A DNA stretch of 64,000 nt from UBA1794 sp050946375 (GTDB lineage: Bacteria; Bacteroidota; Bacteroidia; Bacteroidales; Bacteroidaceae). A program made the translations under genes and the position numbers. Positions within the stretch are counted from its first letter, which is position 1. Every line of letters begins with the position of its first letter. The stretch lies in assembly GCA_050946375.1 (NCBI GenBank), contig JBMNUT010000002.1, forward strand, positions 186,001 through 250,000, given 5' to 3'. The notes below the pieces were generated by a model, which was not told the origin of the DNA, ran no database searches, and worked only from the letters and a program-made list of their open reading frames with translations. Below are positions 16,259 through 24,195 of the stretch, one piece after another.

Positions 16259-16977
16259 GACAGTATGTTTTGAGCTTTCAGCATTTCGCGTAATTTTTTC
16301 ATGCCTTCCGTGGCTCCTTTGCGTATGAAGCATACGTTGCGGTGTGCCGGCACGGCGACCTGCTCGGGGTCGATAAGGAATACGGGAACACCGGCGGGCA
16401 CATATTGCAGCAGACCCGCGGCGGGATAGACGGCAAGCGAGGTGCCGACAACGATGAACACGTCGGCCTGCTCGGTAACGGCGACGGCTTCCTCGATGCG
16501 GGGCACGGGTTCGCCAAACCAGACGATGAAGGGGCGCAACTGAGAGCCGTCGGCCGCCTTGTCGCCCACCTTCAGGTCGTCGCTTTCGTCGGGCGTCAGC
16601 GTACGGATGCAGGCAGGATTATTGGGATCGCGCGAAGAGGTAGCCTTGAGCAGCTCGCCGTGGAGATGGATTACGTGGCGGCTTCCGGCGCGCTCGTGCA
16701 GGTCGTCGACGTTTTGCGTGATGATGGTCACTCCACCGTAGTCGCGCTCCATCTCGGCCAATATGCGGTGTGCCCCGTTGGGCTGCACATGCTGCAACTC
16801 GTGGCGCCGCTCATTATAGAAACGGAGTACCAGTTCAGGATTGCGATGATAGCCTTCGGGCGTGGCCACTTGGCTCACGGGGTAGTTGTTCCACAAGCCT
16901 CCGGCCCCGCGAAACGTGGCTATACCGCTCTCGGCACTGATGCCGGCACCTGTCAATACTACTATTTTCTTACTCAT
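16255..16977 (-). CDS. cobB: SIR2 family NAD-dependent protein deacylase
   Basis: A 240-residue sirtuin that removes acyl groups from lysines using NAD+. GAGISAESGIATFRGAGGLW (residues 11-30), TQNVDDLHERAG and the catalytic His in HLHGEL are all present, as is VWFGEPVP. Between HGEL and the FGE motif there is only one cysteine, so the usual four-cysteine zinc site is absent. Its stop codon overlaps the nucleoside kinase start, forming a two-gene unit. I see no clear -7 element; the 165-bp divergent gap to the FKBP gene must hold the promoters. Confidence 0.92.
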   Translation of the reverse strand: MSKKIVVLTGAGISAESGIATFRGAGGLWNNYPVSQVATPEGYHRNPELVLRFYNERRHELQHVQPNGAHRILAEMERDYGGVTIITQNVDDLHERAGSRHVIHLHGELLKATSSRDPNNPACIRTLTPDESDDLKVGDKAADGSQLRPFIVWFGEPVPRIEEAVAVTEQADVFIVVGTSLAVYPAAGLLQYVPAGVPVFLIDPEQVAVPAHRNVCFIRKGATEGMKKLREMLKAQNILS

Positions 16978-17070
16978 GTCATTTCAGCTTTTTGCCCATC
17001 GGGGGCAACACTCTGGCAACAAAAATACTCTTTTTTCTCCTGAAAGCAAGTGGGATTAGAATAAAACAGC

Positions 17071-17078
17071 TACTTTTG
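17071..17078 (+). promoter_or_regulatory. -7 promoter element for FKBP isomerase
   Basis: TACTTTTG 64 bp upstream of ATG 17143. Confidence 0.6.
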
Positions 17079-17142
17079 CAGGCACATTTATCATAAGATT
17101 CTATTTTTTAGAGTTTATAAAAAGCAGAACATCTGAACGAAC

Positions 17143-17727
17143 ATGGACAAATTAAGTTACGCCCTGGGAATCGGGATAGGACGGCAAATGGCTGCTTTGG
17201 GAAAGTCGGACTTGCAACTCGACGACTTCAGCCAGGCCATCAAGGACGTATTCAGCGGTAAGCAGCTCGCCGTAAGCGACGACGAAGCACGCACCATCGT
17301 CAACAAATTCCTGAACGAAGCAGAAGAAAAGAAATCCGCAGCCCAAAAGAAAGCAGGCGAAGAATTTCTGGCCGCCAACAAGCAACGCCCGGAAATACAC
17401 ACCACCGCCAGCGGACTGCAGTATGAAATCATAAAGGAAGGCAACGGGAAAAAGCCCAAAGCCACCGACCGCGTCAAATGCCACTACGAAGGGCAACTCA
17501 TCGACGGCACCCTCTTCGACAGCAGCGTGCGCCGCGGACAACCGGCCACCTTCGGCGTCTCGCAAGTAATTGCCGGATGGGTCGAAGCCCTGCAGATGAT
17601 GTCGGAAGGAGCAAAGTGGAAGCTCTACATACCCTCCGAACTCGGCTACGGCGCACAAGGAGCCGGCGAACTGATTCCGCCCCACTCCGTGCTCATCTTC
17701 GAGGTCGAGCTCCTGGAAGTAATGTAG
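17143..17727 (+). CDS. FKBP-type peptidyl-prolyl isomerase (no signal peptide)
   Basis: A 194-residue isomerase with an N-terminal helical dimerisation segment (MDKLSYALGIGIGRQM ..., residues 1-85) and a C-terminal FKBP domain (residues 100-194) showing VKCHYEGQLIDGTLFDSS, IAGWVEALQMM, LYIPSELGYG and PPHSVLIFEVELL, the FK506-fold active-site residues. It has no signal peptide, unlike the lipoprotein paralogue that follows after 81 bp. The two share the sequence pattern TASGLQYe-I-Ke-GnGkKPKaTDRVk and probably arose by duplication. It assists prolyl-limited folding, likely in the cytoplasm. Confidence 0.93.
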   Translation: MDKLSYALGIGIGRQMAALGKSDLQLDDFSQAIKDVFSGKQLAVSDDEARTIVNKFLNEAEEKKSAAQKKAGEEFLAANKQRPEIHTTASGLQYEIIKEGNGKKPKATDRVKCHYEGQLIDGTLFDSSVRRGQPATFGVSQVIAGWVEALQMMSEGAKWKLYIPSELGYGAQGAGELIPPHSVLIFEVELLEVM

Positions 17728-17738
17728 CTACACTTTAC

Positions 17739-17762
17739 GGAAAAAGTCCCACCACTTTTCAC
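17739..17762. repeat. Single 22-bp repeat unit between FKBP paralogues
   Basis: CGGAAAAAGTCCCACCACTTTT matches the family unit and can form an AAAAGTnnn/ACTTTT hairpin; may attenuate read-through into the next gene. Confidence 0.55.
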
Positions 17763-17808
17763 CAATACATGCAAAACAAAATCACCAAAAACTTATAGCT
17801 TTTTTCAA

Positions 17809-18678
17809 ATGAAGAAAATCAGTCTTTTAGCCATTGCTGCAGCAGCAATGACTTTCGCCTCCTGCGACAATCAGGGAGGCTCCGGCAGCATGGAGTCGGA
17901 CATCGACTCGCTGTCGTACGCATTCGGCGTAGTCCAGTCACAAGGCCTCAAAGAGTACCTTAGCCGTATGGAAATCGACACAACCGACATGAAGGATTTC
18001 TACAACGGTATGAAAGAAGGCATGAAAGAGATGAACAATTCCGAACAAGCACACGCCACCGGATTGCAAATCGGCCAACAACTGAGAGAAAACATCGTGC
18101 ACGGCGTAAACAACGAGCTGTTTGGAGAAGACTCCACGCAGAGCATCAACGTGAAACTCTTCCAGAAAGCATTCATCAATGCATCTGAAGGGAAAGAAGC
18201 CGAGATGACAATGGCCGAAGCACGCGCCTACATTCAGAACCACATCGAGCCCATCCGCACGAAGTACATGGAGAAAACGTACTCCGCCAACAAGATTGCC
18301 GGCGAGAAGTTCCTCGAAGCCAACAAAAAGAAAGAGGGAGTCGTAACGACCGCCAGCGGACTCCAGTATAAGGTAATCAAGAACGGCGACGGCGCAAAGC
18401 CTAAAGTCACCGACCGCGTGAAAGTAAACTACAAAGGCACGCTCATCGACGGCACCATATTCGACCAGTCGCCCGAAGGAAGCCCCATACCTTTCACCGT
18501 AGGCCAGGTAGTGCCGGGTTGGAAAGAAGCCCTGCAACTCATGCCCGTAGGCTCAAAATGGATCATCTACGTGCCCCAGGAACTGGGTTATGGCTCGCGC
18601 AATGCCGGCCCGCAGATCAAGCCTTTCTCCGCACTGATCTTCGAGGTTGAGCTGGTAAGCATCGAGAATTCGAAATAA
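17809..18678 (+). CDS. FKBP-type peptidyl-prolyl isomerase lipoprotein
   Basis: A 289-residue exported lipoprotein: lipobox TFASC (Cys19), then a helical N-terminal domain (DSLSYAFGVVQSQGLKEYL ..., residues 30-180) and a C-terminal FKBP domain (195-287; VKVNYKGTLIDGTIFDQS, VPGWKEALQLMPVG, IYVPQELGYG). It would act as a folding catalyst or chaperone in the periplasm, similar in plan to FkpA/Mip. Likely co-transcribed with the cytosolic paralogue upstream and ended by the terminator at 18742. Confidence 0.94.
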   Translation: MKKISLLAIAAAAMTFASCDNQGGSGSMESDIDSLSYAFGVVQSQGLKEYLSRMEIDTTDMKDFYNGMKEGMKEMNNSEQAHATGLQIGQQLRENIVHGVNNELFGEDSTQSINVKLFQKAFINASEGKEAEMTMAEARAYIQNHIEPIRTKYMEKTYSANKIAGEKFLEANKKKEGVVTTASGLQYKVIKNGDGAKPKVTDRVKVNYKGTLIDGTIFDQSPEGSPIPFTVGQVVPGWKEALQLMPVGSKWIIYVPQELGYGSRNAGPQIKPFSALIFEVELVSIENSK

Positions 18679-18741
18679 TAAATAGGAATATAAACGGAAA
18701 AGTTATTCTCCTTTTCCGAATTCCTTTACTCCACGCACACA

Positions 18742-18780
18742 AGGGAGCTGCAAGTTACAAGACTTGCGGCTCCCTTTTTT
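18742..18780 (+). terminator. Rho-independent terminator after FKBP lipoprotein
   Basis: Stem AGGGAGCTGCAAGT / ACTTGCGGCTCCCT (one mismatch) with 6-nt loop and a run of T. Confidence 0.9.
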
Positions 18781-18903
18781 GCAGGTCCCCCGCAACCTAC
18801 ACCTCGGCAGCACAAAACGTCATTTTCAACGCCCAATAGCCCTACCGACAAGCCCGGCGAAAATCTTTTCCGCAAAATATCGACAATATGAAAAGAATAT
18901 GAC

Positions 18904-18911
18904 TATATTTG
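18904..18911 (+). promoter_or_regulatory. -7 promoter element for Lrp regulator
   Basis: TATATTTG 44 bp upstream of ATG 18956. The preceding 120 bp hold no other feature I can name. Confidence 0.6.
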
Positions 18912-18955
18912 CCCGATATTTGCCACGACAAATTGATTCAAAACATTCACAAGTT

Positions 18956-19453
18956 ATGGGAAAAATAGACGAATTAGACCAAAAGATTTTGGAGATCATT
19001 TCACAAAACGCACGCATCCCCTTCAAAGACGTAGCTGCCGAGTGCGGCGTGTCGCGGGCTGCCATCCACCAACGGGTGCAACGGCTCATCGACCTGGGCG
19101 TCATTACGGGCTCGGGCTACCACATGAACCCAAAAAGCCTTGGCTACCATACTTGTACCTATATAGGAATCACCCTGGAGAAAGGCTCTATGTACAAAAG
19201 CGTCGTAGAAGAATTCCTGAAAATACCGGAAATTGTGGAATGTCACTACACAACTGGCCCATACTCCATGCTCATTAAGCTATATGCACGCGACAACGAG
19301 CACCTGATGGAGCTGCTCAACCACAAAATGCAGAACATTCCCGGCGTCGTGGCCACCGAAACGCTCATTTCCTTAGAGCAAAGCATCAAAAAGAACATCC
19401 CCGTCAACTGCGCCGTAGAGAACGAAAACGCTGAAACTTCCTCCAACGCATGA
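18956..19453 (+). CDS. Lrp/AsnC family transcriptional regulator
   Basis: A 165-residue feast/famine regulator. Residues 5-60 are the helix-turn-helix (IDELDQKILEIISQNARI, DVAAECGVSRAAIHQRVQRL); residues 70-150 the RAM/AsnC ligand-binding domain (CTYIGITLEKG, VVEEFLKIPEIVECHYTTG). Ligands are normally amino acids. ATG 18956 is preferred over the far upstream starts that lie before the promoter. The stop overlaps the DUF4491 start by 4 bp, so the two are coupled. The C-terminal tail (ENENAETSSNA) is extra and polar. Confidence 0.93.
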   Translation: MGKIDELDQKILEIISQNARIPFKDVAAECGVSRAAIHQRVQRLIDLGVITGSGYHMNPKSLGYHTCTYIGITLEKGSMYKSVVEEFLKIPEIVECHYTTGPYSMLIKLYARDNEHLMELLNHKMQNIPGVVATETLISLEQSIKKNIPVNCAVENENAETSSNA

Positions 19454-19809
19454 CCGAATTCTTGCAAGAATACCACGTAGCAGGCTTAGCCATCGGGATT
19501 TGTACCTTCCTCATCATCGGCATGTTCCACCCCATTGTGATTAAATGCGAGTACCACTTCGGTACGAGGTGCTGGGGTGTCTTCCTCGTGTTGGGCATCG
19601 CAGCGCTCGCAGGCAGCTGCCTCGTGAGCGACATCGTGCTCTCCACGCTGCTGGGCGTATTCGCCTTTTCAGCCTTCTGGAGCATCAAAGAACTGTTCGA
19701 ACAGGAAGAACGGGTGCGGAAAGGATGGTTTCCCCAGAATCCCAAACGCACCGCCCGGCCGAAGCCGACAGCCCCAACGGGAAAACAATTCCCGGAAACA
19801 ACACCCTAA
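19450..19809 (+). CDS. DUF4491 membrane protein
   Basis: A 119-residue protein with three predicted membrane spans (about residues 10-28, 42-60, 62-80) and a basic C-terminal tail rich in Pro. AIGICTFLIIGMFHPIVIKCEYHFG matches in pattern the DUF4491 family found mainly in Bacteroidetes and gut Firmicutes; function unknown. ATG overlaps the Lrp gene stop (ATGA at 19450), so the regulator and the membrane protein are made together; a transport or sensing link to amino acids is a guess only. Confidence 0.85.
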   Translation: MTEFLQEYHVAGLAIGICTFLIIGMFHPIVIKCEYHFGTRCWGVFLVLGIAALAGSCLVSDIVLSTLLGVFAFSAFWSIKELFEQEERVRKGWFPQNPKRTARPKPTAPTGKQFPETTP

Positions 19810-19824
19810 AGCCCCATTTTCCCC

Positions 19825-20739
19825 ATGATAGCTCCCTCTCCTCTCCGGCCAGGCGACCGGGTATGCATCATATCCCCCTCAAGCAACATCTCCGAAAAGA
19901 TAGTAATCGGGCAAAAAGCGCGCCTCGAATCCTGGGGCCTGCAGGTGGAAATCGCGCCCCATGCCTTAGGTAGTTACCACAAGTTCTCCGGAACCGTGGC
20001 GCAGCGCCTTGCCGACATACAACAGGCTTTCGACAATCCCGAAATACGTGCCGTATTCTGCAGCCGGGGCGGCTACGGAGCAGTACATCTGCTCGAGCAC
20101 CTCGACCTCACCGCCTTCAGCCGTTCGCCCAAATGGCTGGTGGGATTCAGCGACATCACCGCCTTGCACAACCTTTTGCAGCGCAACGGATTCCAGTCGC
20201 TCCATGCCCCCATGGGCCGACATCTGGCGGAAGAAGCTGCCGACCAGCCGCAAACCATCGAACTGAGAGACACTCTCTTCGGGAACCCCCATACCGTCAC
20301 CCAAAAAGAAGGCCACAAACTGAACCTGAGCGGTACGGCCGAAGGCATTTTGCGCGGCGGAAACCTGTCCGTATTCTACGGTTTGAGAGGCACTCCCTAC
20401 GACATTCCCGCTCCCGGCACCATCCTCGTGATTGAAGACGTAGGCGAACGCCCCTACCACATCGAGCGAATGATGTACAACCTGAAGCTGGGCGGCCTTT
20501 TGCCCCGCCTCAGCGGCCTCATCGTGGGGCAGTTTACCGAATATGTGGAAGACAACGCCATAGGATGCACCGTCTACGAAATGATTCACGAGATGGTACG
20601 TCCCTACGGCTACCCCGTCTGCTTCAACTTCCCCGTCGGGCACGTCCCCTGCAACACGCCCCTCATCCTGGGAGCCTCCTACAAACTGACAGTAAAGAAA
20701 GGCCATGTGGAACTTATCCCCACGGCAACACCCCAATAA
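19825..20739 (+). CDS. Murein LD-carboxypeptidase (S66 family)
   Basis: A 304-residue serine peptidase of the LdcA/MccF family, which removes the terminal D-Ala from murein tetrapeptides during cell-wall recycling. LRPGDRVCIISPSS is the usual start, CSRGGYGAVHLLEHLD and WLVGFSDITALHN carry the nucleophile region (Ser in the GFSD stretch), VIEDVGERPYHIERMM the Glu, and FPVGHVPCNTPL the C-terminal His. It has no signal peptide, as expected for the cytoplasmic enzyme. It follows DUF4491 by 15 bp and precedes the M28 gene by 35 bp on the same strand. Confidence 0.92.
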   Translation: MIAPSPLRPGDRVCIISPSSNISEKIVIGQKARLESWGLQVEIAPHALGSYHKFSGTVAQRLADIQQAFDNPEIRAVFCSRGGYGAVHLLEHLDLTAFSRSPKWLVGFSDITALHNLLQRNGFQSLHAPMGRHLAEEAADQPQTIELRDTLFGNPHTVTQKEGHKLNLSGTAEGILRGGNLSVFYGLRGTPYDIPAPGTILVIEDVGERPYHIERMMYNLKLGGLLPRLSGLIVGQFTEYVEDNAIGCTVYEMIHEMVRPYGYPVCFNFPVGHVPCNTPLILGASYKLTVKKGHVELIPTATPQ

Positions 20740-20774
20740 CCCCCACTCCCCATACGTCAAAAGTGAAACTCTTC

Positions 20775-21773
20775 ATGAAATATCCATCAACCCTGATTCT
20801 CTCCTTCCTACTGCCCCTGCTCTTCGCCTGCCAGGGAAAAGAAAAACAAGCAACCGCCCAAACCGAAAATATCCCAGCCGTGGACGTCCCCCAGTTCAAC
20901 GCCGACAGCGCCTACCGCCACGTCGAAGCACAAGTAGCCTTCGGCCCGCGTATACCGGGCACCGAGGCCCATCGCCGCTGTGCCGACTATCTGGAGCAAA
21001 CCCTCAAGCGCTACGGTGCACAAGTCACCCGGCAAGAAACCCAAGTCACCCGCTACGACGGAAAAAGCCTCGACATCACCAACCTGGTCGGCTCCTACAA
21101 CCCGGACAAAGCGGCCCGCATCCTGCTCATGGCACACTGGGACAGCCGCCCTTGGGCTGACGCAGACCCCGACGAGGCCAACCATCATACGCCGATACCC
21201 GGAGCCAATGACGGCGCGAGCGGCGTAGGCGTACTGCTCGAAGCAGCCCGTCTGCTGGGACAGCAGCAACCCGCCGTAGGAGTAGACATACTCTTCTTCG
21301 ACGCGGAAGACGCAGGCACTCCCCGCTGGGAGGAAGCCTCCGACGAAAACGACGCACACACCTGGTGCCTCGGCTCGCAATATTGGGCCTCAACCCCGCA
21401 CAAAGAAGGATACATGGCCCGCTTCGGCATTCTGCTCGACATGGTGGGCGGACAAAATGCGACTTTCTATAAAGAAGGATACTCCATGACCTATGCCGCA
21501 CCCGTCGTGACAAAAGTATGGAGCCGCGCCGCTGCGCTCGGATATGCCAGTTACTTCGTAGACCGCGAGGGAGGCTACGTCACCGACGACCACCTGCCCG
21601 TCAACGAAATACTCGGCATTCCCAGCATCGACATCGTGCCCACCGACACCGAAAACGGAGGCTTCTGCCCCCAATGGCATACCCTCCAAGACGATCTCCC
21701 CCTCATCGATACCCAAACACTCAAGGCCGTAGGGCAGACCGTCACCGCCGTTGTCTACCTCGAAACCGAGTGA
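20775..21773 (+). CDS. M28-fold lipoprotein, likely glutaminyl-peptide cyclotransferase
   Basis: A 332-residue lipoprotein (lipobox LLFAC, Cys19). The metal-binding pattern is that of M28 aminopeptidases and animal-type glutaminyl cyclases: AHWDSRPWAD, GANDGASGVGVLLEAARLL, FFDAEDAG, and a C-terminal DDHLPVNE / PQWHTLQDD with His ligands. The text LMAHWDSRPWADAD is what Bacteroidetes glutaminyl cyclases show; these convert N-terminal Gln of exported proteins to pyroglutamate after signal cleavage. Peptidase activity cannot be ruled out. Upstream frame (from 20565) is not used; ATG 20775 begins the signal peptide. Confidence 0.85.
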   Translation: MKYPSTLILSFLLPLLFACQGKEKQATAQTENIPAVDVPQFNADSAYRHVEAQVAFGPRIPGTEAHRRCADYLEQTLKRYGAQVTRQETQVTRYDGKSLDITNLVGSYNPDKAARILLMAHWDSRPWADADPDEANHHTPIPGANDGASGVGVLLEAARLLGQQQPAVGVDILFFDAEDAGTPRWEEASDENDAHTWCLGSQYWASTPHKEGYMARFGILLDMVGGQNATFYKEGYSMTYAAPVVTKVWSRAAALGYASYFVDREGGYVTDDHLPVNEILGIPSIDIVPTDTENGGFCPQWHTLQDDLPLIDTQTLKAVGQTVTAVVYLETE

Positions 21774-21830
21774 ATACTTTCCACCGCGCCGCATTTCTGC
21801 GGCACGCCGACTATAATTTTCATCTTTCTT

Positions 21831-22259
21831 ATGGCAACAATCAACGAACTACAAGACGAAGTTATCGAAGAATTCAGCACGCTTGACGACTGGATGGACC
21901 GCTACCAACTACTCATAGACCTGGGCAACGAGCAGCCCCCCCTGCCCGCATCGGCCAAAACCGACCAGAACCTCATCGACGGATGCCAGAGCCGGGTATG
22001 GCTTCAGGCCGAACTTTCGCCGCGGGGCACCATCCTTTTCGCAGCCGAGAGCGATGCACTTATCGTAAAAGGCATCATCGCCCTGCTCATACGCATCCTC
22101 AACGACCATACACCGCAAGAGATTCTGCAGGCCGACCTCTACTTTATCGACAAAATCGGCTTGCGCGAACACCTCTCCCCCACGCGCAGCAACGGGTTGC
22201 TGGCCATGGTACGCCAAATCCACGCCTACGCGCTGGCCTTTCAGGCCAAAGGCGAATAG
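21831..22259 (+). CDS. sufE: SufE-type cysteine desulfurase activator
   Basis: A 142-residue SufE domain protein, which accepts persulfide from the desulfurase SufS during Fe-S cluster assembly. The reactive Cys lies in LIDGCQSRVWL (residue about 51), and the fold markers DDWMDRYQLLIDLG and TRSNGLLAMVRQIHAYA fit. Usual length. Ends at the strong terminator 22314. It follows the M28 gene by 57 bp; another Fe-S assembly factor lies at 27.9 kb. Confidence 0.95.
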   Translation: MATINELQDEVIEEFSTLDDWMDRYQLLIDLGNEQPPLPASAKTDQNLIDGCQSRVWLQAELSPRGTILFAAESDALIVKGIIALLIRILNDHTPQEILQADLYFIDKIGLREHLSPTRSNGLLAMVRQIHAYALAFQAKGE

Positions 22260-22313
22260 CGCCATACGCCGCCTCTTCCCGCCGCCCGCGGGCACACAAC
22301 CCTCATAAAGACA

Positions 22314-22366
22314 TTCAGCACTCCGGAAGTCCGACAAGCGAATCTTCCGGAGTGCTGAACCGTTTT
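22314..22366. terminator. Bidirectional terminator between sufE and thrE-like gene
   Basis: Perfect 16-bp stem TTCAGCACTCCGGAAG (22314-22329) / CTTCCGGAGTGCTGAA (22344-22359), loop 14 nt, then CCGTTTTT. Confidence 0.92.
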
Positions 22367-22414
22367 TATAGCAACAGGCCGGCTGCCCCGCCCCAAGGCA
22401 CCGGCACGCAGAGC

Positions 22415-23785
22415 CTACAACTGCCCGAGGTCGACAAACTTGCCCCGCTCGCGGCGCTCGCGAATGAGGCGTTCGAGAAGCTGGCGACGCGACGAAGCGA
22501 TGTAACGGCGCACAAAGATATTCGGAATCGCGACGCCCAGCGAAATGCTAAGCACGGCCAAAGCCGAACTCGTGGCGAAGCGGAAAACCTCGGTAACCTC
22601 GCCCACGATGCCGTTCATCTCGATAAGTCCCACCAAAGCGCGGTACATCAGCACGCCGGGAATCATGGGGATAACGCTGGGAATCGTAAGCACATGGTTC
22701 GGCGTATGAAACCAATGGACAGCCTTGATGGCAATAATGCTCACCAGAGCCGCACCGGCCAGCGAGCCCATGGCAAGCCCCATATCCAGCCCGATGTTGT
22801 CGTTGCTGGGGCCGAGATTGATGAAATTACGGGTACACACGGCCAATATTCCCCCGATGGCCACCACCCACAGCAACCGCCGCGGGACATTGAAAATCAT
22901 GGAGAAGCCCATTGCCGAAATAGCCGCGGCGAGCGCATATTCCCAATACGCATGGTGCGGCGTCATGGGTATGGACATCAGCGCCTTACTGTCGATGCCG
23001 CCCAGCTTGATGAAGAGGGAAATGCCGAACGACATGGCCGCGATTATCAACAACGTATTAAAAGCCCGGATAATACCCACCTCCACATAATTGTCGAGCA
23101 TATCGTCCACAAAATTGATGATGGGCACGCCCGGCACGATAAACAGGGCACAAGCCAGGAAAGGGTGCAGAGGCGTAGCCGTCCACGCATCGGGCAGGAA
23201 AGTAGTCAGCCAGGCAATCAGCGTAGAGACGAAGGTGGCCAGCGCAATACTCATGTAGTGATTCATCCCGTACTTGTTGCATACCGCCCTCAGGCGAAAG
23301 CCTACGAAGGCAGCCAGCGAGGCATAAAAGAAAGCCACCCAGTCGCATCCGAACTGGATGCAGAACCCTCCGCACGCCAGGCCAGCGCCGAGCGCCACGA
23401 GCCAGGGGTTATAGTCGCGCCGCCGCGTGCGTATCTTCTCAAACTCCTCCTCATAGCGGTCCAACGAGTAGTCCTCGCGGATAGCGCGCCAGGAGAGTTT
23501 GCTGATAGCGGAAATCGCGGACATATTTACGCTGTGGTTTCCGCAACGCTGGAACTTGGTATAGGAGTGTTCCCCGTCGCTCAGGTTCACCATCAGCATG
23601 GCATATTCAATTTTGATGTGCAGGTTTTCTTCAGGCAAGCCCAGATAGGCCGCCGTGCGCTTCATGTTGCGCATAATACGATTGGTGTCGGCTAAACTTT
23701 CCACCAGAAGTTGACCCGTGCGCAGCAGCAGGTCGAGCTTACGGAAGAGCAACTGCTCTGCATTAGTCCCTGTCGTGTCTTTCAT
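22415..23785 (-). CDS. Threonine/serine exporter family (ThrE) membrane protein
   Basis: A 456-residue inner-membrane protein joining both halves of the ThrE family: residues 15-270 DUF1212-like (LLLRTGQLLVESLADTNRIM, then five spans) and residues 300-435 ThrE_2-like with about five more spans. The family exports Thr and Ser in Corynebacterium; that this protein does so is inferred. It has its own -7 element at 23818-23825 and a shared terminator. Confidence 0.88.
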   Translation of the reverse strand: MKDTTGTNAEQLLFRKLDLLLRTGQLLVESLADTNRIMRNMKRTAAYLGLPEENLHIKIEYAMLMVNLSDGEHSYTKFQRCGNHSVNMSAISAISKLSWRAIREDYSLDRYEEEFEKIRTRRRDYNPWLVALGAGLACGGFCIQFGCDWVAFFYASLAAFVGFRLRAVCNKYGMNHYMSIALATFVSTLIAWLTTFLPDAWTATPLHPFLACALFIVPGVPIINFVDDMLDNYVEVGIIRAFNTLLIIAAMSFGISLFIKLGGIDSKALMSIPMTPHHAYWEYALAAAISAMGFSMIFNVPRRLLWVVAIGGILAVCTRNFINLGPSNDNIGLDMGLAMGSLAGAALVSIIAIKAVHWFHTPNHVLTIPSVIPMIPGVLMYRALVGLIEMNGIVGEVTEVFRFATSSALAVLSISLGVAIPNIFVRRYIASSRRQLLERLIRERRERGKFVDLGQL

Positions 23786-23817
23786 TTTGCGATGCGTTTC
23801 TCGTTAGAAATCGGCTG

Positions 23818-23825
23818 CAAAGGTA
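23818..23825 (-). promoter_or_regulatory. -7 promoter element for ThrE-like gene
   Basis: Minus-strand TACCTTTG, 33 bp upstream of ATG 23785. Confidence 0.6.
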
Positions 23826-23917
23826 GGCATTTACCGCCTGACTGCATGTTTATCCCTATGGAAAAATCGTTTTCCCCCGCAGGAAATGAGAAAAAGTACC
23901 GACACTCCTTAAAAAAA

Positions 23918-23971
23918 CATGCAAGGATTTTCCGAAAAAGTCCTGCATGTTTTCGGAAAAAGTGCCGCATG
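23918..23971. repeat. 22-bp palindromic repeat array, two to three units
   Basis: CATGCAAGGATTTTCCGAAAAAG and following units; includes complementary CATGCAGG/CCTGCATG pairs. It lies in the 410-bp divergent gap between ThrE-like and GH127 genes; the rest of that gap shows only the two promoters. Confidence 0.75.
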
Positions 23972-24140
23972 AAATTGGCTCTTCCCTTGCCACTTGGCAA
24001 ACCCTCCGCCCCATCGGGAAAAAAAGCCCGGCAGTCCCCGCGACCGACTCATACGGAAGTCCGTGCGGACGCGGCAAGCCCGCCGGCCTGCACGAGCCAC
24101 AGGCACAGCGGAAAAGATTCCGGCAAAAACAGAAGAAACA

Positions 24141-24172
24141 TTGCATGCGAAAGCGTTTTCTTGATACCTTTG
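24141..24172 (+). promoter_or_regulatory. Promoter for GH127 gene
   Basis: TTG at 24141-24143 and TACCTTTG at 24165-24172, 21 bp apart; leader about 20 nt to ATG 24196. Confidence 0.65.
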
Positions 24173-24195
24173 CGCGCACACACTATACCCTGCTT

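Noticed and set aside
17143..18678. Tandem FKBP genes as a novel duplication
   Set aside because: A cytosolic plus lipoprotein FKBP pair is common in Bacteroidales, so it is annotated but not treated as unusual.
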